A DNA stretch of 49,370 bases from CAZUQH01 sp964622465 (GTDB lineage: Bacteria; CG03; CAZUQH01): positions 1 through 49,370 of the forward strand of contig CAZUQH010000003.1 of assembly GCA_964622465.1 (NCBI GenBank). Reading direction: 5' to 3'. Under the pieces are notes generated by a model. It worked only from the letters and a program-made list of their open reading frames with translations. It searched no databases and was not told the origin of the DNA. This document shows positions 39,550 through 49,367 of this stretch, in pieces. Position 1 is the first letter of the stretch; every line of letters starts with the position of its first letter. Position numbers and translations under genes: made by a program.

Positions 39550-41051
39550 AAACTCTGGATAGTATGTTAGACCATATTACTATAGTTGAAACCTCTAAAA
39601 CTGACATTGTGGTTTCTGGAATATCGTATGACTCAAGGGTTGTTCGTCCGGGAGAAATCTTTATCGCAATACCAGGGGTATCTGCGCATGGAGATACGTT
39701 TATAGAGGAAGCGCTAAGCAAAGGCGCCTGTGCTTGTGTGACGGAAACAGAATCACAATACGCCAGACTTTCACGCGACGGGAAGCCTATGGTGCTTGTA
39801 AGGGATGCACGACAGGCACTTGCCGAGTTTTCCAGGGTTTTCTATGACTTTCCAGACAGGAAATTGTGGCTATGTGGCATTACTGGCACCGATGGCAAGA
39901 CAACGGTCGCTTATCTTGTACATACCATTTTGAACGAAACATGCAACAAATGTTCTCTCATAAGTACCGTGGAGTACAGAATTGGAAACAAGGTAATGAA
40001 TGCCCGGCTTACAACACCACAAGCGTTGGATTGCATGGAGATGTTATCTGAATCTGTCACAAAAGGCCAGAAAGCGCTGGTAATGGAGGCATCATCGCAG
40101 GGTTTGGTATTCAAACGAACCTATGGTTGTGAATATGATTGTGCTGTATTCATGAACCTTTCGCCAGAACATCTGGATTTCCATTCAGATATGGTAGAGT
40201 ATGCGAAGGCGAAGGAACGTCTATTTCGTCAACTTACCGGTTCAGAGAGGACAAAACCGTCTGGCACAGCAGTTATAAACGTCGATGACCCATATTCACG
40301 TCAGATGATTTCAGCCAGTGGAAACGCCACGATTTTAACATTTGGAACAAAACACCATGCTGATATTACAGCATCTCATGTAAATAGCACGTTTGACGGC
40401 ATAGAATTTATGCTCCATTGTGGTGGAAAGAACATAACGGTAAAATCGCCTCTTATCGGCAACTACACTGTTTATAATGTTATGGCAGCGATAGGAGTAG
40501 CAATGAGTTATGGCATAGAGCCAGAACAAGCTGCGAAAGCGGTAGAGAAACTTACGACAATTCCGGGACGATGTGAACGCATAGATAAAGGTCAGGGTCC
40601 AGTTGTATTGGTTGATTTTGCACACACCAGTCAGGCGCTTGAAGCATTGCTGTCCACTCTCCGCACGATGACAACAGGGCGGCTTATCGTGGTATTCGGA
40701 TGCGGAGGAGACAGGGACCGTGGGAAGCGGCCTGTTATGGGAGAGATTTCTACAAAAATAGCCGATTATGTTATAGTTACCAGCGACAATCCGCGTAGTG
40801 AAGACCCGGAGAGAATAATTCTTGATATTGAAATTGGAATTCGCCGAAACGGAAAAGATAATTATGTTACAGAGCCAGACCGCCAGGAAGCAATTCGTAC
40901 GGCAATTGATATGGCACAAAAAAATGACGTAGTGGTAATTGCCGGGAAAGGACACGAAACCTATCAGATTATTGGTGATAGGAGCTACGAATTCAGCGAC
41001 CGTGAAGTTGCACGAAGGATACTCGGGAATAATGGAACCAGTAACAGTTAG
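39546..41051 (+). CDS. murE: UDP-MurNAc-tripeptide synthetase, meso-DAP adding
   Basis: MurE adds the third amino acid to UDP-MurNAc-Ala-Glu. The 501-residue protein has GISYDSRVVRPGEIFIAIPG in the N-terminal domain and the ATP loop CGITGTDGKTTV. The carbamylated lysine region is EASSQGLVFKR, and VLVDFAHTSQALE and VVFGCGGDRDRGKRPVMGE follow. DNPR (414-417, in TSDNPRSEDP) is the signature of meso-diaminopimelate-adding enzymes, as opposed to the Lys-adding form. This tells us the peptidoglycan is DAP-type. The 3' end overlaps murF by 20 bp. Confidence 0.95.
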   Translation: MKTLDSMLDHITIVETSKTDIVVSGISYDSRVVRPGEIFIAIPGVSAHGDTFIEEALSKGACACVTETESQYARLSRDGKPMVLVRDARQALAEFSRVFYDFPDRKLWLCGITGTDGKTTVAYLVHTILNETCNKCSLISTVEYRIGNKVMNARLTTPQALDCMEMLSESVTKGQKALVMEASSQGLVFKRTYGCEYDCAVFMNLSPEHLDFHSDMVEYAKAKERLFRQLTGSERTKPSGTAVINVDDPYSRQMISASGNATILTFGTKHHADITASHVNSTFDGIEFMLHCGGKNITVKSPLIGNYTVYNVMAAIGVAMSYGIEPEQAAKAVEKLTTIPGRCERIDKGQGPVVLVDFAHTSQALEALLSTLRTMTTGRLIVVFGCGGDRDRGKRPVMGEISTKIADYVIVTSDNPRSEDPERIILDIEIGIRRNGKDNYVTEPDRQEAIRTAIDMAQKNDVVVIAGKGHETYQIIGDRSYEFSDREVARRILGNNGTSNS

Positions 41052-42441
41052 CCAGATTTGCCGCGCTACAGGCGGACGCGTGGTCTCTCGCGGCCACGTT
41101 TCTCATTTTGTAACCGGAATTTCTATCGATTCAAGAAGTACAAAACCAGGCGATTGTTTTTTTGCATTAAGAGGGCGCAGTAAAGACGGTCATTTATTCA
41201 TTCAGGATGCAGGAGCACGTGGAGCACACGCCATTATTTGTAAACGGTTTGTACGAAAACCAAATAATAACGACGTTCATGTTATTCTTGTCAATGACAC
41301 TCTAAAAGCACTCCAGAAACTTGCTAAATGGTATCGCGCGAGATATCCGGTAACGGTGATTGGTGTAACAGGCTCCAACGGGAAAACGACTACAAAAGAA
41401 ATGCTTACATCCATCCTCCAATGCGCATTAGGGCGCCAGTCCGTTGTTAGTTCACCAGGAAATTACAATAGCCAAATTGGGTTGCCATTATCGGTCTTTG
41501 GATTAAACCGAAAAACAAAAGCAGCTGTGTTTGAGATGGCCGCTGACAACCGTGGACAGATAAGACAGCTTGCTTCTATAGCAAGGCCAAAATACGGAAT
41601 CGTTACAGGATGTGACCCCGCTCACTTGCAGTTTTTTGGTAACATTAACAACATAATACAAGGCAAACTCGAACTTGTCTCGTCACTCCCTGCGAATGGC
41701 AAAGCCATAATAAACGGGGATAACAAAGAGCTTGGAGCCAGAGCGAGAACTCTTACAAAAAGGGCATTGTTCTTTGGTCTTGGAGATAATCTATCAGTCC
41801 ACCCGGAGAATATAAGAAAGACGCCATCCGGATTGTCTGTCACTATAAAATTACCAGGCAAGAATGGCACCAGAAAATCTCAGGGTAGTTCCATAACCGT
41901 CCAGGTTCGTGCTTATGGCGACGGTTACGTAAGAGACGTACTCGCTGCTGCATCAGCAGCCAAAATAATGGAAGTATCGAATGACTGTATTCGGCGTGGG
42001 CTTGCCGGATGGCGTCTGTCACCGTATCACTTTAAAATGCACAAGATTAACGGTGCAACTTTACTTGATGATTCCTATAATGCCAATCCTGTATCAATGG
42101 AATTGAGTATTCACGCCGTTATTGACCACTTCTCCAGATGCAGGCATATCCTCGTGTTAGGGCCAATGCTGGAACTCGGCCACAGTTCGCGCTTCTGGCA
42201 TCGCCGGATAGGAACGCAAGTAGCATCGCTTCCAGTAGATGCACTGATAGTTGTATCCAAAACCGCGGCACCAATAGCTGATGCAGCGGTTGAACGCGGT
42301 TTTGACCGCAACCAGTGTTTCTGGTATAAAGAATGCAGACCTGCTGCAAGGCGTCTTAAGAAACTAATAAAACCAGGCGACGTGGTTCTGGTCAAAGGTT
42401 CGCGTGCTGCACATTTAGAACAAGTCATAAAATATATGTGA
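41032..42441 (+). CDS. murF: UDP-MurNAc-pentapeptide synthetase (D-Ala-D-Ala adding)
   Basis: MurF adds D-Ala-D-Ala to UDP-MurNAc-tripeptide. The 469-residue product starts MEPVTVSQICRATGGRVV and has GISIDSRSTKPGDCFFALRG. The ATP loop is VIGVTGSNGKTTTKEML, then SPGNYNSQIGLPLS, FEMAADNRGQI, LLDDSYNANPVSMELSI and ILVLGPMLELG. The usual EMG(M/A)xxxGEI appears as EMAADNRGQI. I chose ATG 41032; the longer frame to 40939 lies in murE. A 23-bp gap with AAGGAGG leads to mraY. Confidence 0.94.
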   Translation: MEPVTVSQICRATGGRVVSRGHVSHFVTGISIDSRSTKPGDCFFALRGRSKDGHLFIQDAGARGAHAIICKRFVRKPNNNDVHVILVNDTLKALQKLAKWYRARYPVTVIGVTGSNGKTTTKEMLTSILQCALGRQSVVSSPGNYNSQIGLPLSVFGLNRKTKAAVFEMAADNRGQIRQLASIARPKYGIVTGCDPAHLQFFGNINNIIQGKLELVSSLPANGKAIINGDNKELGARARTLTKRALFFGLGDNLSVHPENIRKTPSGLSVTIKLPGKNGTRKSQGSSITVQVRAYGDGYVRDVLAAASAAKIMEVSNDCIRRGLAGWRLSPYHFKMHKINGATLLDDSYNANPVSMELSIHAVIDHFSRCRHILVLGPMLELGHSSRFWHRRIGTQVASLPVDALIVVSKTAAPIADAAVERGFDRNQCFWYKECRPAARRLKKLIKPGDVVLVKGSRAAHLEQVIKYM

Positions 42442-42464
42442 TAGGATACTAAGGAGGCAGGGCA

Positions 42465-43550
42465 ATGCTTTACCATTTGCTTTATCCACTTAAGAATTAT
42501 TTCTCTGCTTTGAACGTCTTTCAGTACATAACTTTCAGAGCAGCAGGCGCGATGCTTACAGCGCTTTTATTTTCGTTGATTATTGGGCCAGTCATTGTTA
42601 AATGGCTCAAGCGATACCGTATAGGGCAGACAATCAGGTACAATGGACCACTAAGCCACCGGCCAAAATCAGGAACACCTACAATGGGTGGTTTGATAAT
42701 AATCATTGCAGTGCTTGTATCCATTGCATTGTGGCAAAGGTTTGATAACAGATTCACGATTCTTATTTTCATATCCTCAGCATGGCTGGGCGTTTTGGGA
42801 ATTGTAGATGATTGGTTAAAACTAATGCGACATCAGTCACACGGGCTCTCTGTAGGGAGCAAACTATTCTGGCAGTTGTTCCTGGGAGTATTAGTTGGAG
42901 CATACCTGTGGTTATTTCCTCCGAGCTGCTCATATGCGACGCAACTGACTATACCTTTCTTCAAAGGTTTAAGCCTGAATCTCGGATACTTTTATCCTTT
43001 GCTGGTTCTACTGGTGATAGCAGGTTGCTCAAATGGAGTAAACCTTGCTGATGGACTGGACGGTCTTGCTATCGGTGCAACTGTTATATCAAGTGCTACA
43101 TACGTTGTGTTTGCATACATAGCAGGACATGCCGTATTTGCAAGTTATCTGTACGTTGTTCAGGTGCCAGGAGCAGGCGAGCTGGCTGTATTCTTGAGCG
43201 CAGTTGTTGGTGCCGGGTTGGGGTTCTTGTGGTTTAACTCTTACCCGGCGCAGATATTTATGGGCGATTCCGGCTCCCTGTTTCTTGGCGGTTCTCTCGG
43301 GATAGTTGCGTTGCTTGTAAAGCAAGAAATGTTACTAATTATAGTTGGTGGTCTGTTTGTCTGGGAAGCACTGTCCGTTATGATTCAAGTGCTGTCTTTT
43401 AAGCTGAGTGGCCGCAGGGTCTTTTTGATGTCCCCGATACACCACCACTTCGAGTTGAAGGGCTGGGCGGAACCAAAAGTAGTTGTTCGGTTCTGGATAA
43501 TCAATATCCTGTTTGCAATGATAGCGCTGGGCACCTTAAAACTTAGATGA
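42465..43550 (+). CDS. mraY: phospho-N-acetylmuramoyl-pentapeptide transferase
   Basis: MraY transfers phospho-MurNAc-pentapeptide to undecaprenyl phosphate, forming lipid I. The 361-residue, ten-helix protein has SHRPKSGTPTMGGL-type sequence near residue 65, LGIVDDWLKL with the Asp pair, and NGVNLADGLDGLAIG. FNSYPAQIFMGDSGSLFLGG and the MraY-specific HHHFELKGWAEPKVVVRFW follow. AAGGAGG precedes the ATG. The stop overlaps the murD ATG (ATGA). Confidence 0.97.
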   Translation: MLYHLLYPLKNYFSALNVFQYITFRAAGAMLTALLFSLIIGPVIVKWLKRYRIGQTIRYNGPLSHRPKSGTPTMGGLIIIIAVLVSIALWQRFDNRFTILIFISSAWLGVLGIVDDWLKLMRHQSHGLSVGSKLFWQLFLGVLVGAYLWLFPPSCSYATQLTIPFFKGLSLNLGYFYPLLVLLVIAGCSNGVNLADGLDGLAIGATVISSATYVVFAYIAGHAVFASYLYVVQVPGAGELAVFLSAVVGAGLGFLWFNSYPAQIFMGDSGSLFLGGSLGIVALLVKQEMLLIIVGGLFVWEALSVMIQVLSFKLSGRRVFLMSPIHHHFELKGWAEPKVVVRFWIINILFAMIALGTLKLR

Positions 43551-44920
43551 TTCGTTCTATATCTGAAAAAATATCTGGCGAGAGGATAGCCGTACTTGGA
43601 CTTGGCAGGAGTGGGTGCGCTGCCTGTAATTTTCTCCTAAAAAGTGGCGCGCGCGTCGTTGCGCATGATGATGCCTCTCTATCCAGAAAAAAGAAGGAAA
43701 TTAGAGGGCTCGTTAGTAAAGCAAAACTAACATTTGGGAAACCCATAAAACTTCCCCGCGATATCAGGATGCTGGTAGTTAGTCCAGGAATTCCGGAAAA
43801 CCACCAATGGATTGATGACGCTCAATGCTTGAGCGTACCTGTAATAAGTGAGCTTGAGCTCGGCATCAGGTACATTTCAAACGCAACTATAATTGCGGTA
43901 ACTGGCACAAACGGCAAGAGCACAACAACCGCACTCATCGGTCATATCCTTAATGTAGCAAGGAGTAGGGGTCGTTTTGCAGAGGTTCTGGTTGGTGGCA
44001 ATTTTGGGACGCCGATAACAGAACTTGTTTCTAAACACAATCACGGAGTCGTATATGTGCTCGAAGTTTCAAGCTATCAGCTTCTACACACGCAAACATT
44101 TAAGCCAAAAGTTGCAGTTCTTTTAAACGTAACGCCAGACCATCTGGAACGTCATTGCTCATTTGAAAACTATACTAGTACGAAAGCAAAATTGTTTAAA
44201 AAGCAAACGGCTGGGGATTTCGCAATTCTTAACGGTGACGACCCATTATGCTTGAGGATAGCGGATGAAATTCCGGCAACCAGGTATTTCTTCAGTACAA
44301 AGAAGCATGTAAAACGTGGCGCATTTCTGGCAGGTAATGGACAAATCAGGTCTACTATTCACGAATGCATGCTTCATCAAAAGGATATAAAGATACCAGG
44401 CGAACATAATTTAATGAACGTCCTTGCTTCCGTACTTGTAGCACAGGTGCTCGGAATTGAGGGCCGCGATATCGTAGATGGTGTTCGTAGTTTTAAGGGA
44501 CTCCCGCACCGATTAGAGGTGGTCCGTCGTCTCGGAGGCCGAACGTTTATCAATGACTCCAAAGCGACGAACGTTGAATCAGTGGCAGCAGCGCTTTCTA
44601 CGGGAGATGATAATTTGCTCCTTATTATGGGCGGGCGTGGCAAGGGGCAATCTTACAGGCCGCTTGCGAGTGAACTAAAGAAAAAGGTGCGTTTTGTTGT
44701 CACAATTGGCGAGGACGCTATTAAGATCGCACGCGATATCGGGGATAGCTGCACTGTTATTGAGGCCGTTACGTTGCCGCGCGCGGTCCGTCTCGCCTGG
44801 GAACTGAGCAAGCCGGGTGACACAATAATGCTGTCGCCAGGCGCAGCAAGTTTCGATCAGTTTTCTAATTACGAAGAACGTGGCGAAGAGTTCAGAAAAT
44901 GGGTACGGAAACTAAAATGA
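43547..44920 (+). CDS. murD: UDP-MurNAc-L-alanine--D-glutamate ligase
   Basis: MurD adds D-glutamate to UDP-MurNAc-L-Ala. The 457-residue product has the N-terminal UDP site IAVLGLGRSGCAACNFLL, the ATP loop AVTGTNGKSTTTALIGH, and LEVSSYQLLHTQTF. LNVTPDHLERH, GLPHRLEVVRRLGGRTFINDSKATN and LSPGAASFDQFSNYEERGEEF follow near the end. Both ends overlap neighbours, mraY and ftsW, by 4 bp. Confidence 0.96.
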   Translation: MIRSISEKISGERIAVLGLGRSGCAACNFLLKSGARVVAHDDASLSRKKKEIRGLVSKAKLTFGKPIKLPRDIRMLVVSPGIPENHQWIDDAQCLSVPVISELELGIRYISNATIIAVTGTNGKSTTTALIGHILNVARSRGRFAEVLVGGNFGTPITELVSKHNHGVVYVLEVSSYQLLHTQTFKPKVAVLLNVTPDHLERHCSFENYTSTKAKLFKKQTAGDFAILNGDDPLCLRIADEIPATRYFFSTKKHVKRGAFLAGNGQIRSTIHECMLHQKDIKIPGEHNLMNVLASVLVAQVLGIEGRDIVDGVRSFKGLPHRLEVVRRLGGRTFINDSKATNVESVAAALSTGDDNLLLIMGGRGKGQSYRPLASELKKKVRFVVTIGEDAIKIARDIGDSCTVIEAVTLPRAVRLAWELSKPGDTIMLSPGAASFDQFSNYEERGEEFRKWVRKLK

Positions 44921-46020
44921 TAACAGCACGAAAACAAGTAGTAAGAAAAACGTTACCTGACACAACGTTGATAGTATTAACGAGCATACTTGTGTTGTTT
45001 GGCGTCGTTATGTCATACTCAGCAAGTGCGATTTACTGGCAGATATCCGGTCAGGGGAGTGGTTTTTATTTACTTTTCCGTCAATTGTCGTGGGCTGCCA
45101 TTGGATTCGGCCTAATGTATCTTACGAGCCATCTTAAATATGACGTGATAAAACGACTGATAACGCCGCTCTTCTTGATTTCGGTTGGGCTTCTGATTGC
45201 CGTATTATTCAGCCCAGCGGTACGTGGCGTGCACAGGTGGTTTTCCTTTGGGCCACTCAATTTCCAGCCTTCAGAAATAGCGAAACTCGCTCTCGTTATG
45301 TATCTGGCGGACTACATTGACCGCAAACAGAGCAAAATGTCCGAGCTTAAAAAGTTCGTGCCTCCAGTTATTGTTGGATTCTTATTTTGTATCCTTGTCT
45401 ATTTAGAACCTGACCTTGGAACGGCAGTATTATTAGGGATGATAACTTTGGTGATGCTATACATTGGCGGTGCACGTTTATCTCATATTAGTGCTATTAC
45501 CCTTGGTGCTTTACCAATAATTTACCTTTCGATAATGTGTGTTCCATGGAGACAGCATCGTATAAATACATTTTTTGACCTGTTAACCAGGACTGATGTG
45601 AGTGGACAGCTTGGTAATTCACTCGTCGCAATTGCTTCAGGAGGAGTTGGTGGTCGTGGCCTGGGTGCGTCTGTTTTCAAGATTACTTCACTACCTGAGC
45701 CGCATACAGATTTTATTTTCGCAGTAATAGGCGAAGAGCTTGGTTTTGTGGGTACAACCGCTATTCTTGTCATTTTTGCGTGGCTGGCATGGCGTGGTTT
45801 CCTTATTGCACTCAGAGCGCCAGATCTTTTCGGCCGTTTACTCTCCGGTGGAATTATCCTTACCATTCTTCTCGGGGTGTGCTTTAACCTTGGCGTAGTA
45901 ACCGGTTGTCTTCCTACAAAGGGGATTTCATTGCCATTCATAAGTTACGGAGGCTCTTCACTTATTTTGAATATGGCTGCAATTGGTCTGGTCCTTGCTG
46001 TCTCGCGGAGGACAAAGTGA
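44917..46020 (+). CDS. ftsW: peptidoglycan glycosyltransferase FtsW
   Basis: FtsW is the SEDS polymerase for septal peptidoglycan. The 367-residue protein has about ten membrane helices and the landmarks VMSYSASAIYWQ, RWFSFGPLNFQPSEIAKLALVMYLADY, and LVYLEPDLGTAVLLGMI. EPHTDFIFAVIGEELGFVG and the end LPFISYGGSSLILNM follow. I chose ATG 44917, overlapping the murD stop as ATGA; ATG 44899 in the same frame would add six residues. It works with the FtsI encoded at 37864. Confidence 0.94.
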   Translation: MITARKQVVRKTLPDTTLIVLTSILVLFGVVMSYSASAIYWQISGQGSGFYLLFRQLSWAAIGFGLMYLTSHLKYDVIKRLITPLFLISVGLLIAVLFSPAVRGVHRWFSFGPLNFQPSEIAKLALVMYLADYIDRKQSKMSELKKFVPPVIVGFLFCILVYLEPDLGTAVLLGMITLVMLYIGGARLSHISAITLGALPIIYLSIMCVPWRQHRINTFFDLLTRTDVSGQLGNSLVAIASGGVGGRGLGASVFKITSLPEPHTDFIFAVIGEELGFVGTTAILVIFAWLAWRGFLIALRAPDLFGRLLSGGIILTILLGVCFNLGVVTGCLPTKGISLPFISYGGSSLILNMAAIGLVLAVSRRTK

Positions 46021-46030
46021 CACCACATAG

Positions 46031-47122
46031 ATGAAAGTGTTAATTGCGCTTGGCGCTACAGGCGGCCACGTCTATCCCGGTATTGCACTTGGAGAAGAAC
46101 TTGCCAAACATGGAGATGAAGTGTTCTGGACTGTGCCAGATAAACCTCTTATTCCCGGAATCGCTCGATTAAAAGGCGCCAAAATCTACAAGATTCCATC
46201 TGCGTCGTTCCCCAGGAAAGTACGCAGAATCAGTTATTTTTTTTGTCAGCAGTTTCTAGGGTTGATATATGGTATAATAGCGATAACCAGCACGCGGTGC
46301 GATGTTGTAGTTGCGATGGGTAGTTACGCGAGTGTCCCGGTAGCGCTTGCCGCCGCGCTTAAATTTAAGCCACTTATTGTGTTCGAACAAAATACCGTAC
46401 CAGGTCTCGCCACCAGGTTTATCGGTGTTTTTGCAAGCAAGGTTGCTTTAACTTTTCCTGAATCGCAGTCCTATTTCAGTGGATACAATACCGTTATCAC
46501 TGGCATGCCTGTCAGAAATGCAATACTGCACAGAAACAAAACAGAGAGTTTGAAAGCTCTCGGTATTAAACCTAACAGGTTTACTATTCTTATTCTTGGT
46601 GGCAGCCAGGGAGCAAAAGGTATTAACAAAGTTGTGATAGGGACATTGCCATTACTGGAAAATATCCGGAACGAAGTTCAATTTGTACATATTACAGGAA
46701 AAAGTGATTATGATTCCATCCAGAGAGCATATAAACAAGCAGGTTTACTTGCTAAAACATTTCCATTTTTGGAGGATATTCAACATGCGTATGCAGTTGT
46801 AGATATTGCAATTTCCCGTTCTGGTGCATCAGCGGTTACGGAGCTTGCACTTTCCTGTATTCCCGCAATACTAATACCGTTTCCGTATGAAACAGATGGT
46901 CATCAGACGGCAAATGCAGCATATGTGGTACAACATGGGGGCGGAGTGATGTATCATGAGTCATCGTTGAAGCCCGATATTCTTGCATGTGAGATTAACA
47001 GGTTTCTTAAGAATGAAAAAATCAGGCGCACTATGTCAGAAGCAGCGTCCACAATATTCCTGTCTGATGGAGTAGAACGTCTAGTTAATGTAATAGAGAG
47101 TGCGGTGTGTTTAAAACAATAA
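46031..47122 (+). CDS. murG: UDP-GlcNAc--undecaprenyl-PP-MurNAc-pentapeptide GlcNAc transferase
   Basis: MurG adds GlcNAc to lipid I, forming lipid II at the inner face of the membrane. The 363-residue GT-B protein has the G-loop LIALGATGGHVYPGIALGEEL (GATGGH in place of the usual GGTGGH), VVAMGSYASVPVALAA, and FEQNTVPGLATRFI. ILGGSQGAKGIN, ISRSGASAVTELA and IPFPYETDGHQTANA follow for nucleotide-sugar binding. It starts 10 bp after ftsW, and its 3' end overlaps murC by 16 bp. Confidence 0.96.
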   Translation: MKVLIALGATGGHVYPGIALGEELAKHGDEVFWTVPDKPLIPGIARLKGAKIYKIPSASFPRKVRRISYFFCQQFLGLIYGIIAITSTRCDVVVAMGSYASVPVALAAALKFKPLIVFEQNTVPGLATRFIGVFASKVALTFPESQSYFSGYNTVITGMPVRNAILHRNKTESLKALGIKPNRFTILILGGSQGAKGINKVVIGTLPLLENIRNEVQFVHITGKSDYDSIQRAYKQAGLLAKTFPFLEDIQHAYAVVDIAISRSGASAVTELALSCIPAILIPFPYETDGHQTANAAYVVQHGGGVMYHESSLKPDILACEINRFLKNEKIRRTMSEAASTIFLSDGVERLVNVIESAVCLKQ

Positions 47123-48474
47123 AAAATATCCATTTTGTTGGCATAGGCGGGTCAGGTATGAGTGGAATTGCAGAGATTCTGCACAACATGGGTTATTCTA
47201 TTGCCGGTTCTGACTTAGTTGAGTCTTCGACTGTCAGACGGTTAAGGCAGCTTGGTGTACTCGTGGTTTTGGGACATCGTCCGGAGAATGTTGGGAATGC
47301 CCAGGTTGTCGTATTCTCAAGCGCAGTTTCCGGTGATAATCCAGAGATTATTTTCGCGCGGTCCAGAGGGATACCAACTATCCCGCGAGCAGAAATGCTG
47401 GCTGAGATAATGCGCCTGAAATACGCCATAATAGTTGGCGGCAGTCATGGCAAAACGACCGCTACGTCAATGGCAGCAATGGTGCTGTCTGAAGGTGGAC
47501 TTGACCCGACAATCGTCATAGGAGGACGGCTAAAAAATTTCAGGACTAACGCAAAGGTTGGAACAGGCGATTTTCTTGTCGCTGAAGCAGACGAAAGCGA
47601 TGGTTCATTCCTTAAGCTCACGCCGACTATCGCGTGCATCACCAATATAGACAGAGAACATATGGATTTTTATGGCAGTATGAGAGAATTAAAAAAGGCA
47701 TTCCTGGAGTTTGCAAATAGAGTACCTTTCTATGGATGCAGTATGCTTTGTTTGGACGACCGGAATAATGCTTCTCTTATTGATAAGCTGGAACGCAGGC
47801 ACACTACGTATGGACTGAATCCGGCAAGTGATTATTATGGCGCAAATGTTCGTGTTGATGGATTTGTTACAGAATATAAGTTGTATCATAAGGACAGGTC
47901 TCTGGGTTCTGTACGGTTGCGCGTGCCAGGAAAACATAATGTTGTAAACTCTGTCCTTGCAGCTGGTATAGGAATTGAACTTGGTATTGACGTTGCGACC
48001 ATAAAGAAAGCACTATATTCTTTCCGTGGCGTATCTAGACGTCTTGAAAAAAAAGGTGAAAAGAAAGGAGTATTGTTTATCGATGATTATGGTCATCATC
48101 CAACAGAAATAACAGCGACTCTTTCTACAATAAGGTCTTTATGGTCGAAGCGTCCATTGAAAGTCATATTTCAGCCTCATCGGTATAGCAGAACAAAGGA
48201 ACATGCAAAAGGATTTGCAGATGTATTTAAGGGGCTTTCGCATCTCTGGCTAATGGATATTTATCCTGCAAGCGAAAAACCAATATCAGGAGTTAGTTCG
48301 GATTTAATTCTAAAAAACCTTGACACAAATACCAGAAAACACGCGTCTTTGTTTAGTGATAGAGAGGTATTAGTAAAAGACGTCATGGAACACTTGAGGC
48401 CCGGCGACATCCTGCTAACCCAGGGTGCAGGCGACGTGTGGAAAATAGGCGATACTATTATAAAATGTCTTTAG
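47107..48474 (+). CDS. murC: UDP-MurNAc--L-alanine ligase
   Basis: MurC adds L-alanine to UDP-MurNAc. The 455-residue product has the N-terminal IHFVGIGGSGMSGIAEIL, then SSAVSGDNPEI and AEMLAEIMRLKYAI. The ATP loop is VGGSHGKTTATSMAAM, and VAEADESDGSFLKL, NIDREHMDFYG, FIDDYGHHPTEI, FQPHRYSRTKEH and LTQGAGDVWKIG follow. The start is GTG inside the end of murG. It is followed directly by murB, the usual murG-murC-murB order. Confidence 0.96.
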   Translation: MFKTIKNIHFVGIGGSGMSGIAEILHNMGYSIAGSDLVESSTVRRLRQLGVLVVLGHRPENVGNAQVVVFSSAVSGDNPEIIFARSRGIPTIPRAEMLAEIMRLKYAIIVGGSHGKTTATSMAAMVLSEGGLDPTIVIGGRLKNFRTNAKVGTGDFLVAEADESDGSFLKLTPTIACITNIDREHMDFYGSMRELKKAFLEFANRVPFYGCSMLCLDDRNNASLIDKLERRHTTYGLNPASDYYGANVRVDGFVTEYKLYHKDRSLGSVRLRVPGKHNVVNSVLAAGIGIELGIDVATIKKALYSFRGVSRRLEKKGEKKGVLFIDDYGHHPTEITATLSTIRSLWSKRPLKVIFQPHRYSRTKEHAKGFADVFKGLSHLWLMDIYPASEKPISGVSSDLILKNLDTNTRKHASLFSDREVLVKDVMEHLRPGDILLTQGAGDVWKIGDTIIKCL

Positions 48475-49367
48475 TAAGAGAAATGGAAAACCATGTATCC
48501 TGCAGGGTTCTTGAAAACGAACCAATGAGTCAGCATACTACGTTTCGCGTTGGTGGCCCTGCACGTTATTTTGTCTATATTTCCAATACCGTAGAGCTTG
48601 TTAAAATACTGGAACTTGCAACTGCGAATAATTTACCTCTGTTTGTTCTTGGTAGCGGTTCTAATTTGCTAGTTTCAGATTCAGGTTACGATGGGATAGT
48701 CGTAGTACTTGACGGCGATTTTCGGGAGATAGCCATAAAAGAGAAGAATATCGTAGCAGGAGCAGGAGTATCTCTTCCTGCGCTTGTCCGGCAAGCGGCT
48801 GAAGCAGGATGTTCTGGCCTTGAATTTGCTGTTGGAATACCCGGAACGCTCGGTGGCGCTGTCCGTGGTAATGCAGGTGGTCGCCGGGGTGATTTTTTTA
48901 GTTGTCTGGAGTCCATAGAACTATATGACAAAAAAGGTGACAAGCGGACATTTGTGAAGCAGGACATATCATTTAAATACCGGTCCATTACTATTCCTGT
49001 GGATGGTATTATTGTGCGCGCAACATTGTCTGTCCATAGAGAGGACGTCCCTTCTATAAAACAGAGGGTAGATGAGATATGGGATGCCCGCCGTCTGAGC
49101 CAGCCGTTTGGAGACTTAAGCGCCGGTTGCATTTTCAGGAATCCAGATAAAGCGTATGCAGGAGAGCTTATTGACCATGCGGGACTTAAAGGAGAGAGGG
49201 TTGGTGGTGCCGAGGTTTCTCTGGCACACGCAAATTTTATTATAAATAGAGGAACCGCAACGGCACGTGATATATGGCGGCTTATCCAGTACATTCGCGC
49301 AGTCATAAAAGATAGATTTGGTTATAATTTAGAACTGGAAATAGTTACGCTTGGTAATTTCGATTAA
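48465..49367 (+). CDS. murB: UDP-N-acetylenolpyruvoylglucosamine reductase
   Basis: MurB reduces UDP-enolpyruvyl-GlcNAc to UDP-MurNAc with FAD and NADPH. The 300-residue product has MSQHTTFRVGGPARYFV, the FAD site LGSGSNLLVSDSGYDGIVV, and GLEFAVGIPGTLGGAVRGNAG. FKYRSITI, FGDLSAGCIFRNP with the general acid being Ser or Cys in this loop, and HANFIINRGTATARDI follow. The compact end fits the short MurB class. I chose ATG 48465, overlapping the murC stop; ATG 48483 is equally possible. The gene is complete and ends 3 bp before the window edge. Confidence 0.93.
   Translation: MSLVREMENHVSCRVLENEPMSQHTTFRVGGPARYFVYISNTVELVKILELATANNLPLFVLGSGSNLLVSDSGYDGIVVVLDGDFREIAIKEKNIVAGAGVSLPALVRQAAEAGCSGLEFAVGIPGTLGGAVRGNAGGRRGDFFSCLESIELYDKKGDKRTFVKQDISFKYRSITIPVDGIIVRATLSVHREDVPSIKQRVDEIWDARRLSQPFGDLSAGCIFRNPDKAYAGELIDHAGLKGERVGGAEVSLAHANFIINRGTATARDIWRLIQYIRAVIKDRFGYNLELEIVTLGNFD

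Noticed and set aside
40335..40955. 206-codon antisense frame in murE
   Set aside because: The opposite strand is unmistakably murE; codon content and lack of a ribosome-binding site mark it as a shadow.
48686..49306. 206-codon antisense frame in murB
   Set aside because: Shadow of murB with no start signals.
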